64,000 nucleotides of DNA from Variibacter gotjawalensis (lineage in GTDB: Bacteria > Pseudomonadota > Alphaproteobacteria > Rhizobiales > Xanthobacteraceae): the NCBI RefSeq assembly GCF_002355335.1, contig NZ_AP014946.1:4107501-4171500 (forward strand). Reading direction: 5' to 3'. The notes below the pieces were generated by a model. It made no database searches, was not told the origin of the DNA, and worked only from the letters and a program-made list of their open reading frames with translations. Positions within the stretch are counted from its first letter, which is position 1. Each line of letters begins with the position of its first letter. A program made the position numbers and the translations under genes. Shown piece after piece: positions 26,760 to 33,850 of the stretch.

Positions 26760-27510
26760 CCTTCCTCAAGGTCTGCCACTGCGCGTCATCGTGCCCGCAC
26801 AACACCGTCGCGCCGCGCGCCTCGATGCGCTTCACTTCGGCGATCGACTGCGCCGAGACTTCGGCATTCCACATATTCTTGGGCATCACGTCGCGATCGA
26901 GCATCGCGCGCACGCTCACGGTATCGGAGGCAAGGAGGAATGTGCCGTCGCGATCGAGATTGACCAGCGCGCCGACGATGCCGGGCGTGTGCCCGGGCAA
27001 TGGCACACAGACGATCTTGCTGTCGCCAAAGACATCGTGCTGTTGGTCGATCACTTGCCGCAGATTTGGATGATCCCACTCGGTCGGCAGATATCCCTTC
27101 TGCGCTGCGTCGGGCGCTTGCGCGGCTTCGAGTTCCTTCGCGTGAACCAGCATCGTCGCCTTGCGGAAGAAGACATTGCAGCCGCAATGATCCGGATGGA
27201 AATGCGAACAGATTACGAGGTCAATATCGTCTGGCTTAACGCCGACACATTGAAGACTCGTGATGACGTTTTCTTCGGGCGGCGCGACCGGCGTCATCAT
27301 GCGCGCCATCCCGCCCCATCGCGCTGCAGCCTGTTCCGGGCCCTCCGCGACAGACGGATGGCAACCGCTGTCGAACATGACGTTGCCTTGCGGGTGACGC
27401 AACAGAAACGCCGAGACCGGCAGGTCGATCATCTCGCTCTTGTCGGCGTCCGTAAAATAGATGTTGCGGCGCATCCGCAAACGGCCGCCCGCGAGGACAT
27501 GCATCTTCAT
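26740..27510 (-). CDS. MBL-fold hydrolase, N-acyl-homoserine-lactonase-like
   Basis: 256 residues. The metal-binding motif HFHPDHCG (HxHxDH) and later histidines and aspartate in LPGHTPGIV, LASDTVSV and LCGHDDAQW mark a dinuclear-zinc metallo-beta-lactamase fold. The overall layout, with FDSGCHPSV early and PLPGHTPG late, is that of the AttM/AiiA lactonase branch. It may open a lactone formed in the pathway or degrade quorum signals. Its ATG overlaps the stop of the iron-sulfur subunit gene (ATGA), and its end overlaps the large subunit gene, so it is translated as part of the hydroxylase operon. Confidence 0.88.
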   Translation of the reverse strand: MKMHVLAGGRLRMRRNIYFTDADKSEMIDLPVSAFLLRHPQGNVMFDSGCHPSVAEGPEQAAARWGGMARMMTPVAPPEENVITSLQCVGVKPDDIDLVICSHFHPDHCGCNVFFRKATMLVHAKELEAAQAPDAAQKGYLPTEWDHPNLRQVIDQQHDVFGDSKIVCVPLPGHTPGIVGALVNLDRDGTFLLASDTVSVRAMLDRDVMPKNMWNAEVSAQSIAEVKRIEARGATVLCGHDDAQWQTLRKGADAYE

Positions 27511-27989
27511 GCGGCGCGCTCCTTCTTCGGCACGACGCTACGCAGGGCTTCCACGATGTGTTGATAGCCGGTACAGCGGCAGAGATTGCCGGAAAGGCCC
27601 TCGCGAATCTGGTCGTCACTAGCCAGCGGATATTTCTTGAGCAGGTCCATGCATGTCATCAGCATGCCGGGCGTGCAAAAGCCGCACTGCAGGCCGTGGC
27701 AGGTGCGGAACGCCTCCTGCAGCGGCGATAGCTTTTCGGCCGATCCAAGAGACTCGACCGTCTCGATGATGGCGCCGTCCGTTTGCACGGCCAGCGTCAG
27801 ACAAGCCCGAACGCTGTCGCCGTCGAGAAGGATGGTGCAGGCCCCACACACCCCGTGCTCGCACCCGACATGCGTTCCGGTCAGCCCAAGCTCGTGTCGT
27901 AGAAAATCGCTCAGCAGCATGCGCGGCTCAACGCGAGCGCGCACGGTGCAGCCATTGATCGTGACTGCGATATCGTGTTCGGCCGTCAA
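27507..27989 (-). CDS. Molybdenum hydroxylase [2Fe-2S] small subunit (CoxS-like)
   Basis: 160 residues with two [2Fe-2S] sites. The N-terminal plant-ferredoxin type reads C-EHGV-C-GA-C and then RAC, and the C-terminal helical type has CGFCTPGM and NLCRCTGY. It carries electrons from the molybdenum site to FAD. I chose TTG 27989 because GAGGAGG lies seven bases upstream and the TTGA overlaps the stop of the FAD subunit gene; the frame extends to 28016 but without such support. Order is FAD, Fe-S, lactonase-like, Mo subunit. Confidence 0.95.
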   Translation of the reverse strand: MTAEHDIAVTINGCTVRARVEPRMLLSDFLRHELGLTGTHVGCEHGVCGACTILLDGDSVRACLTLAVQTDGAIIETVESLGSAEKLSPLQEAFRTCHGLQCGFCTPGMLMTCMDLLKKYPLASDDQIREGLSGNLCRCTGYQHIVEALRSVVPKKERAA

Positions 27990-28861
27990 GCAGAGACCTC
28001 CTCGGCGCACCGCCACGCTTTGACGAGAACGCGTTCCGCGATCGCCTCGACGAGATGGCGGCGATAATCCGCGGACGCTTTCAAGTCGGTGTTGGGCTGT
28101 ACGATCGTGCGCATGCTTGCGGCCGAGCTGCGCATCAGGTCCACGGTCGGCGTCTGGCCGGCGAGTTCGGCTTCGACATCGCGAAACCGTAGCGGCGTTT
28201 CGTCAACTCCCATCGCAGCGATGCGAACGTCTTCGATCTTTCCATCGCGGAGCGACACCAGCGCGGCAACAGCCGCGATCGCGAAATCGCCGGAGCGTTG
28301 GGCAAACTCTTCGAAGGCCCAGCCGGTCCGCGCCGGCAATTTCGGAAAGACGATGTCGGTAACGAATTCGTCTTCTTCAAGCGCGCTGGTAAGCGGCGCG
28401 ACGAAAAAATCCGCTGCTGCAATCGTACGGTTCTCCCGCTTGGCGCGGACCTCGATCTCGGCATCGAGCAGCATTGCCATCATAGGCAGTTCTGCTGCCG
28501 GGTCGGCGTGCGACAGGCTGCCGCCGATCGTGCCCCGATTGCGGATCGCAAGATGCGCGACATGGCTCATCGCTTCCGAGAGCACGGGAAAATGACCGGC
28601 AACAATCGGAGACATCTCCAACGTATGGTGTCGCGTGCGGGCGCCGACGCGGAGGCGGCCCGCTTCTTCCACAACCGATCCAAGATCCGGGATGCGGTTG
28701 ATGTCGATCAACAGCGCCGGCCTCAACATGCGAAAATTGAGCAACGTCATCAGACTTTGACCGCCCGCGATGATCTTCGCTTCGCCGCCATGTTCGGCGA
28801 GCAACGACACGACTTCGTCGATGCTCTCCGGTCTCACATACTCGAAGGCAGCGGGTTTCAT
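27986..28861 (-). CDS. Molybdenum hydroxylase FAD-binding medium subunit (CoxM-like)
   Basis: 291 residues. The FAD domain opens with FEYVRPESIDEVVSLLAEHG and the AKIIAGGQSLMTLLNFRM loop. A second FAD contact is RNRGTIGGSLSHADPAAELP, and a CO_deh_flav_C domain follows from about residue 180. It passes electrons from the small subunit to an unknown acceptor. The start lies two bases after the crotonase stop and the end overlaps the small-subunit start, consistent with fixed subunit stoichiometry in one operon. Confidence 0.95.
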   Translation of the reverse strand: MKPAAFEYVRPESIDEVVSLLAEHGGEAKIIAGGQSLMTLLNFRMLRPALLIDINRIPDLGSVVEEAGRLRVGARTRHHTLEMSPIVAGHFPVLSEAMSHVAHLAIRNRGTIGGSLSHADPAAELPMMAMLLDAEIEVRAKRENRTIAAADFFVAPLTSALEEDEFVTDIVFPKLPARTGWAFEEFAQRSGDFAIAAVAALVSLRDGKIEDVRIAAMGVDETPLRFRDVEAELAGQTPTVDLMRSSAASMRTIVQPNTDLKASADYRRHLVEAIAERVLVKAWRCAEEVSA

Positions 28862-28863
28862 GC

Positions 28864-29637
28864 TCAGCGCCCCCGAAAATTCGGTTTGCGCTTCTGTGCG
28901 AAGGCGTCGCGGCCTTCACGATAATCATCGCTATCGGCGGCGCCCGCGATGATGCGCTCGGCCTTTGCGCGGTCGAACGCCTCCTCGTATGCGAGCCCGT
29001 TCAGCAACCACTTGGCGCCGGCGACCGAAAGCGGCGCGCTCTCACTCATCGTAGCGGCGAAAGTGTTGGCAACCTCGATCGCGTCAGCGCCGACACGATC
29101 GACGAAACCGATGCGGGACGCTTCCGCCGCATCGAGACGTTCCGCCGAAAAGAGAATGCGCTTCGCGCGCGGCAGTCCGACGATGGATAGCAGACGTTGT
29201 GTCGAGCGAACGCCATACACAATCGATAGCTTCGCGGCGGGAATCCCGATCTTCGCGCTCGCATCCGCAACGCGGAAGTCACATGCCATCGCAAGATGGC
29301 ACCCGCCGCCAAGGCAATAGCCATGCAACGCCGCAATCGTCGGCTTGGTCGCCGATTGGATCGCGTTACTGCATTCGTCGACGGCCTCCTCGTAGACGGC
29401 GGCCTGCGCCGCGTCGGCGCGCACAGTGCCGAATTCCGAGATATCCGCCCCGGTCGAGAAATCATCGCCGGCGCCCGTGAGGATGATAACTCCGACGTCG
29501 GGATCGGCGGATAGATTGCGAAAGTAGCTTGCCATGGCGCGCCACATCGACAGCGTCATTGCGTTGCGCGAGGCCGGACGGTTGATCGTCAGCGTCGCTA
29601 TGCGGTTCGCGATGTTCAGTTCGATAGTCGCCATCAT
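28864..29637 (-). CDS. Enoyl-CoA hydratase/isomerase (crotonase) family protein
   Basis: 257 residues, normal for the family. The CoA oxyanion-hole segments are FSTGADISEF (about 60-69) and LHGYCLGGGCHLAMACDFRV (about 105-124). The two glutamates that hydrate enoyl-CoA are not evident: the first site reads GIPAAKL and the second VYGVRSTQRL. The protein may thus be an isomerase, hydrolase or C-C lyase of the crotonase fold. The start is ATG 29637 (or 29634) with GGAAGC upstream; the frame runs to 30036 through the neighbouring receptor gene without support. It is two bases upstream of the FAD-subunit gene. Confidence 0.9.
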   Translation of the reverse strand: MMATIELNIANRIATLTINRPASRNAMTLSMWRAMASYFRNLSADPDVGVIILTGAGDDFSTGADISEFGTVRADAAQAAVYEEAVDECSNAIQSATKPTIAALHGYCLGGGCHLAMACDFRVADASAKIGIPAAKLSIVYGVRSTQRLLSIVGLPRAKRILFSAERLDAAEASRIGFVDRVGADAIEVANTFAATMSESAPLSVAGAKWLLNGLAYEEAFDRAKAERIIAGAADSDDYREGRDAFAQKRKPNFRGR

Positions 29638-29687
29638 GCTTCCAAGTGCTCGCCGGGACAGAGGACCACTCGGCCCCGGCTTTACAA

Positions 29688-30905
29688 TTAGCCTTTCTTG
29701 ACCAGCGGGCATGTGCTTTCGCTCAAGGGGCGAAATGCTTCGGCCGCCGGAATGATTTCGAGAAGCTTGTAGTAGTCCCACTTGCCTTTCGATTCCTCGG
29801 GCTTCTTCACCTGGTAGACGTACATGTCGTGAACCATACGGCCGTCTTCCCGAATGCGGCCGCCCTTGGCGAAGAAATCGTTGATCGGCGTCTCGCGCAT
29901 CTTCGCCATGACGGCCTTGGCATCGTCCGTACCGGCGGCCTGGATCGCCTTGAGATAATGCATGGTCGACGAGTAGTCGCCGGCATCGCCCATATGCGGC
30001 ATGCGCTTCATGCGCTCGAAGAAGCGCTTCGACCACGCACGTGTCTCGTCATCGCGATCCCAGTAGAACCCGTTGGTGAGCACCAAACCTTGCGCATTCT
30101 CCAAGCCGAGCGCTTCGATGTCGGTGATCCACACCAGCAGGCCGGCAAGCGTTTGGCCGCCCTTGTCGATGCCGAATTCATGCGCCGACTTCATCGCGTT
30201 AATGAAGACGGTGCCGGAGCCGGCGAGCGCGACGACTTTCGCTTTCGAAGCTTGCGCCTGGAGCAGGAACGACGACTGATCGAGGGCCGCGATCGGGTAA
30301 CGCACAGCGCCCGTAACTTGCCCGCCGAGGCCTTTCACGATCGCGCTGGTATCCGCCTCGAGCGCGTGGCCGAACGCATAGTCAGCCGTAAGGAAGTACC
30401 AGGACGTACCGCCCTTCTTCACCAAAGCGCTGCCGGTGCCTTTAGCAAGCGCGTATGTGTCGTAAGCGTAGTGAATGCTGTTCGGCGTGCAGCCATCGCC
30501 GGTGATGCGCGACGACCCCGATCCGTTGACGATTGCGACCTTGTTCTTGTCTTTCGCAATCAGCGCAACGCTCAGCGCGATTCCCGAATTGATCAGGTTC
30601 GCGATCATGTCGACCTTTTCGGCGTCGTACCATTCACGCGCTTTGCCGGAAGCGACGTCCGGCTTGTTCTGGTGATCGGCAACGATCAGCTCGATCGGCT
30701 TATCCAGCACTTTGCCGCCGAAGTCTTCGATCGCCATCCGCACCGCGGTGACCGATCCCTCGCCCGATTCGTGCGAGAATTGCCCGGACATGTCGGTCAG
30801 CACACCGATCTTGACGACATTGTCTGAAATGCCTTGGGCCGCCGACGGCCCTATTCCCATCAGTGCGGCCAGCACAACTGCGGCCGATGAAGCGAGAACC
30901 CGCAT
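29688..30905 (-). CDS. ABC transporter substrate-binding protein, branched-chain amino acid type (orphan)
   Basis: 405 residues. Signal peptide MRVLASSAAVVLAALMGIGPSAAQ, then VKIGVLTDMSGQFSHESGEG, the Peripla_BP_6 opening. Internal blocks include VADHQNKPDVASG, TADYAFGHALEAD and DYYKLLEIIPAAEAFRPL. It is a periplasmic receptor of the Liv/aromatic-acid type. No permease or ATPase genes accompany it. As first gene of the minus-strand operon, with GGGGAGGG before its ATG, it probably captures the compound degraded by the downstream enzymes. It is closely similar in layout to the receptor at 55489. Confidence 0.92.
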   Translation of the reverse strand: MRVLASSAAVVLAALMGIGPSAAQGISDNVVKIGVLTDMSGQFSHESGEGSVTAVRMAIEDFGGKVLDKPIELIVADHQNKPDVASGKAREWYDAEKVDMIANLINSGIALSVALIAKDKNKVAIVNGSGSSRITGDGCTPNSIHYAYDTYALAKGTGSALVKKGGTSWYFLTADYAFGHALEADTSAIVKGLGGQVTGAVRYPIAALDQSSFLLQAQASKAKVVALAGSGTVFINAMKSAHEFGIDKGGQTLAGLLVWITDIEALGLENAQGLVLTNGFYWDRDDETRAWSKRFFERMKRMPHMGDAGDYSSTMHYLKAIQAAGTDDAKAVMAKMRETPINDFFAKGGRIREDGRMVHDMYVYQVKKPEESKGKWDYYKLLEIIPAAEAFRPLSESTCPLVKKG

Positions 30906-30942
30906 GATGTCCCTCCCCAGAGACGTTTTTTGCTTTTCTGAG

Positions 30943-30996
30943 GTCCAGAACGGCGACTTGCTTAACTGGACTGTTTAGACATGCATAACTAGACTG
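30943..30996. promoter_or_regulatory. Candidate operator: three half-sites at 23-bp spacing
   Basis: In the divergent gap between the receptor gene (start 30905) and the tandem HxlR regulator gene, GTCCAG occurs at 30943-30948, its inverse CTGGAC at 30966-30971, and CTAGAC at 30989-30994. The starts are exactly 23 bp apart. The last two are part of a longer direct repeat (AACTGGACTG at 30964 and AACTAGACTG at 30987). A weaker TTTAGAC copy is at 30974-30980. This looks like a multi-site operator for the adjacent regulator, but binding is inferred. Confidence 0.5.
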
Positions 30997-31097
30997 ATGA
31001 AATTTGCGGAGTCAAGCCGCGAGGTGCTATGCCGCACATGCGGTCGAGCCGGATCGCGAGGCGGCAAAGCTTGGACCACATTCGGAAAGTTCGGCAG

Positions 31098-32150
31098 ATG
31101 GACACGCGCGCGCAGAATATGCCGCGGGCCGCGAAGCCTATTGCGGCGCCACCGCGCACCAAACCGGCGCACGTTAAGCCGGCGCGCTATCGCGAACGAA
31201 ATTGCTCGGTCGCGCGAACGATCGACATCATCTCGGATGCCTGGGGCTTTCTCATCATTCGCGAGGCCTTCTTTCAGGCACGCAGCTTTGAGAGTTTTCG
31301 CTCCGCGTTGGGCATTCCGCGCGCGACGCTTACGCACCGTCTGCGCAAACTCACGAAGCAGGGAATTTTCCATCAAGTCGCCGCAACGAAAGGCGCGAGA
31401 CGTAAAGAATACCGCCTGACGCGAATGGGATTCGATCTCTACCCTACCTTCATCGCGCTCATGCAGTTCGGCGATCGCTGGCTATCCGGCAAGGTGAAGC
31501 CGCCGTTGACACTGGTGCATCAGCCGTGCGGCTGCGAAAGCCATCCCATCGTGGCCTGCTCTGCCTGCGTTACCGAAGTCGATGCGCGCAGTGTTGCGTA
31601 TCGCGATGGCCCTGGCGCCGGGCAGACACTGGCGAAACCAGGTCGCGCGGCGCGACGATCGTCGGACGACAGCAAATTCATGGTCGGCCGGCCGAGCTCG
31701 GTGTCGCGCGCGCTGCAGATCATCGGCGACAAGTGGACTTTCATGGTCGCGCGCGAAGCCTTCTTCGGCGTCCGCCGCTATGATCGCATCCAAGCACATC
31801 TCGGTGTCGCACCGAACATTCTGACTGACCGGCTTTCGCGCTTGGTTCAGAACGGCGTTTTCGACCGGAGGCTCTATCAAGACTCGCCGGCCCGGCACGA
31901 ATACGTGCTCACAGCGATGGGACGCGACCTCTACGGGCCGTTCATCGCGATGTTGGCGTGGGGCGACCGCTGGCTTGGCAAAGGAAGGCCCCCTCTTATT
32001 CTGACTCACGCAGCCTGCGGCCACGACTTCGATCCCGCAGTGATTTGCGATCAATGCCGCAAGCCGATCAACGCCGGCGAGATGCAATATCGCTTGCGCT
32101 ACGATCCGGCCGTATTCGGCGCCGCCGGACCGCTCAATGTTGCGGACTAA
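31098..32150 (+). CDS. Tandem HxlR-family winged-helix regulator
   Basis: About 350 residues from ATG 31098 (GGAAAG upstream); the frame also opens at 31029. The protein contains two complete HxlR modules. The first has CSVARTIDIISDAWGFLIIR and ATLTHRLRKLTKQGIF, and the second SVSRALQIIGDKWTFMVARE and NILTDRLSRLVQNGVF. Each ends in a cysteine-rich stretch, CGCESHPIVACSAC and CGHDFDPAVICDQC, resembling a small zinc ribbon. HxlR proteins usually have one wing-helix domain and act as dimers, so this is a fused pair. It is divergent from the minus-strand catabolic operon and probably controls it. Confidence 0.9.
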   Translation: MDTRAQNMPRAAKPIAAPPRTKPAHVKPARYRERNCSVARTIDIISDAWGFLIIREAFFQARSFESFRSALGIPRATLTHRLRKLTKQGIFHQVAATKGARRKEYRLTRMGFDLYPTFIALMQFGDRWLSGKVKPPLTLVHQPCGCESHPIVACSACVTEVDARSVAYRDGPGAGQTLAKPGRAARRSSDDSKFMVGRPSSVSRALQIIGDKWTFMVAREAFFGVRRYDRIQAHLGVAPNILTDRLSRLVQNGVFDRRLYQDSPARHEYVLTAMGRDLYGPFIAMLAWGDRWLGKGRPPLILTHAACGHDFDPAVICDQCRKPINAGEMQYRLRYDPAVFGAAGPLNVAD

Positions 32151-32157
32151 TTGTGCA

Positions 32158-32178
32158 GCTTCTCGATTCATGAGAAGC
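32158..32178 (+). terminator. Possible transcription terminator hairpin after tandem HxlR gene
   Basis: GCTTCTC and GAGAAGC form a perfect 7-bp stem around a 7-base loop, seven bases after the regulator stop codon. No run of T follows, so it is a weak intrinsic terminator at best or an RNA-stabilising hairpin. Confidence 0.35.
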
Positions 32179-32737
32179 CGCTCGTTCTTCAGAGAAATCT
32201 AGACAAGACGTCGCGCCGAAAAGACGATGGCGCATGCCAGCATGACAACAGAATGTGCAACACAATCGCATTTTGAATGAAAAGCGCGTGCGATGTTGCC
32301 TCGCATACATCGCGCGACTGGAAATACATTCGAGTCGATCACTGCACCAATTGTATTCGACTTTCCTTGCAGCTCATGTCGCTTCGTCAACGAGAAACCA
32401 CCAGCCGCACAGTGGCAGAGTGACGATACGCGATGGAGCATGTTGTTCCGCGATCTTGCCGAACAAGGACGCGAGCGTCCGACCGAGAACGGTATTCGAC
32501 CTCACGCGAACACCTGACCAGCACACACATTTGCGTTTCAATCTGCGATCTTGACGGCCTGTGATCGAATACGCTGCGGCCAAGTCAAGCCGCAATATTT
32601 TTCGTCTGGCGTATTTTCATCGCGAAATGGACGTGGGATGCTTCGCGCAAGCGACCGACTATGCGTCGCAACGGGAAACGCATGGGGCCTCTCTCGCACC
32701 TTGCCGCAAGCGATTGCGTATCGCTGCCTGTCGGCGT

Positions 32738-32758
32738 GATCGAACCAACTCTTCGATC
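32738..32758. promoter_or_regulatory. Inverted repeat directly upstream of glpS ribosome site
   Basis: GATCGAA (32738-32744) and TTCGATC (32752-32758) form a perfect 7-bp inverted repeat around CCAACTC. It ends nine bases before the glpS start codon and abuts the GGGTGAG ribosome site. It could be a repressor site or a leader hairpin limiting translation of the first gene. Confidence 0.35.
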
Positions 32759-32767
32759 GGGTGAGCA

Positions 32768-33850
32768 ATGACGCTCGTTCTCGACAACGTCAGCAAGATC
32801 GTTGTCGACGAGAAGCATCTCGACTCGATCTCTTTGACGCTGCAGCGCGGCGCGCTGAATGTCCTGCTCGGCGCGACGCTCGCCGGCAAAACGAGCCTCA
32901 TGCGCATCATGGCGGGGCTTGATCTTCCGACATCCGGCCGCGTTTTGATGGACGATGCAGACGTCACCGGTGTCCCGGTGCGCAAGCGCAGCGTCGCGAT
33001 GGTCTACCAGCAGTTCATCAATTATCCATCGCTCAGCGTCTTCGAGAATATGGCGTCGCCGCTTCGTGTGCGAGGCGTGGCAAAGACCGTCATCGTTGAA
33101 CGCGTTCACGCAACCGCGCGCCTCCTCCGGCTTGAGCCTTATCTCAAGCGCAGTCCGCTCGAACTCTCGGGCGGGCAACAACAACGCACGGCGATTGCGC
33201 GCGCCCTGCTGCGCGATGCCGACCTTGTCTTGATGGACGAGCCGCTCGCTAATCTCGACTACAAGCTTCGTGAAGAGTTGCGCGAAGAGTTACCGCGCAT
33301 CTTTCAGGCCTCGGGCGCGATCTTCGTCTACGCAACGACGGAGCCGGCCGAAGCATTAATGCTCGGCGGCTTCACGGCGACGTTGCACGAAGGCTGCTTG
33401 ACGCAATTCGGCCCGACCTCGGACGTCTACCGGAGGCCTCACGACATCATCACGACCGAAGTCTTCTCGGACCCGCCGCTCAACACGATCGACGTGACGA
33501 AAAGCGGCGCGACCTTGAGCTTCGGAGACTTCGGCACGGTCGCGGCAGGACGTTTCGCGCATCTGCCGGATACGAATTACCGCCTCGGCTTTCGCGCTCA
33601 TCAACTGTCGCTCGATCCGCTCGACGACAATACGCTGCGCATACCGGCGACGGTACGCGTGTCCGAGATCACGGGCGCGGAAAGCTACGTCCACATCGTC
33701 GCGGCCAATCACGCGTTCGTCGCGTTGGCACCGGGCGTGCGGCGCCTCGAGCCCGATCAAGCAATCACCGCCTGGGTCGATCCGCAGAACGCTTACCTCT
33801 TCGACAGTCACGGCAAGCTCGCCGCAGCGCCCGCGGAGGCGCGCCGATGA
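32768..33850 (+). CDS. glpS: Glycerol-type ABC transporter ATP-binding protein, first of two
   Basis: 360 residues: ATPase domain plus a C-terminal OB-like regulatory domain as in UgpC/MalK. Walker A is GATLAGKTS (Lys41), the signature LSGGQ is intact at 133-137 and Walker B LVLMDEP carries Glu158. At the switch position, where the family reads Y-V-T-H-D, the sequence is YATTEPAEA, so the histidine is replaced by Thr191. The gene order ATPase, ATPase, permease, permease, small membrane protein, binding protein matches the rhizobial glycerol importer GlpSTPQUV. The stop overlaps glpT by ATGA. Confidence 0.87.
   Translation: MTLVLDNVSKIVVDEKHLDSISLTLQRGALNVLLGATLAGKTSLMRIMAGLDLPTSGRVLMDDADVTGVPVRKRSVAMVYQQFINYPSLSVFENMASPLRVRGVAKTVIVERVHATARLLRLEPYLKRSPLELSGGQQQRTAIARALLRDADLVLMDEPLANLDYKLREELREELPRIFQASGAIFVYATTEPAEALMLGGFTATLHEGCLTQFGPTSDVYRRPHDIITTEVFSDPPLNTIDVTKSGATLSFGDFGTVAAGRFAHLPDTNYRLGFRAHQLSLDPLDDNTLRIPATVRVSEITGAESYVHIVAANHAFVALAPGVRRLEPDQAITAWVDPQNAYLFDSHGKLAAAPAEARR

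Larger units (their letters stand above)
32151..32767. other. 617-bp stretch without a recognisable gene, upstream of glpS
   Basis: Short open frames here match no family I know and have no convincing ribosome sites. The stretch is noticeably richer in A and T than its surroundings, as expected for a promoter region. It contains the hairpin at 32158, a TTTC-N5-GAAA dyad at 32615-32627 that resembles sites of DeoR/GlpR-type repressors, and a GATCGAA/TTCGATC inverted repeat just before glpS. The promoter and operators of the glycerol-type transport operon should lie here. Confidence 0.5.

Noticed and set aside
26692-27564. Large plus-strand frame opposite the lactonase-like gene
   Set aside because: Arg/His-rich product typical of an antisense shadow in GC-rich DNA, while the minus-strand gene has a clear HxHxDH motif.
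29638-30036. N-terminal extension of the crotonase
   Set aside because: It lies over the 3' part of the receptor gene and has no domain; ATG 29637 gives normal family length with a ribosome site.
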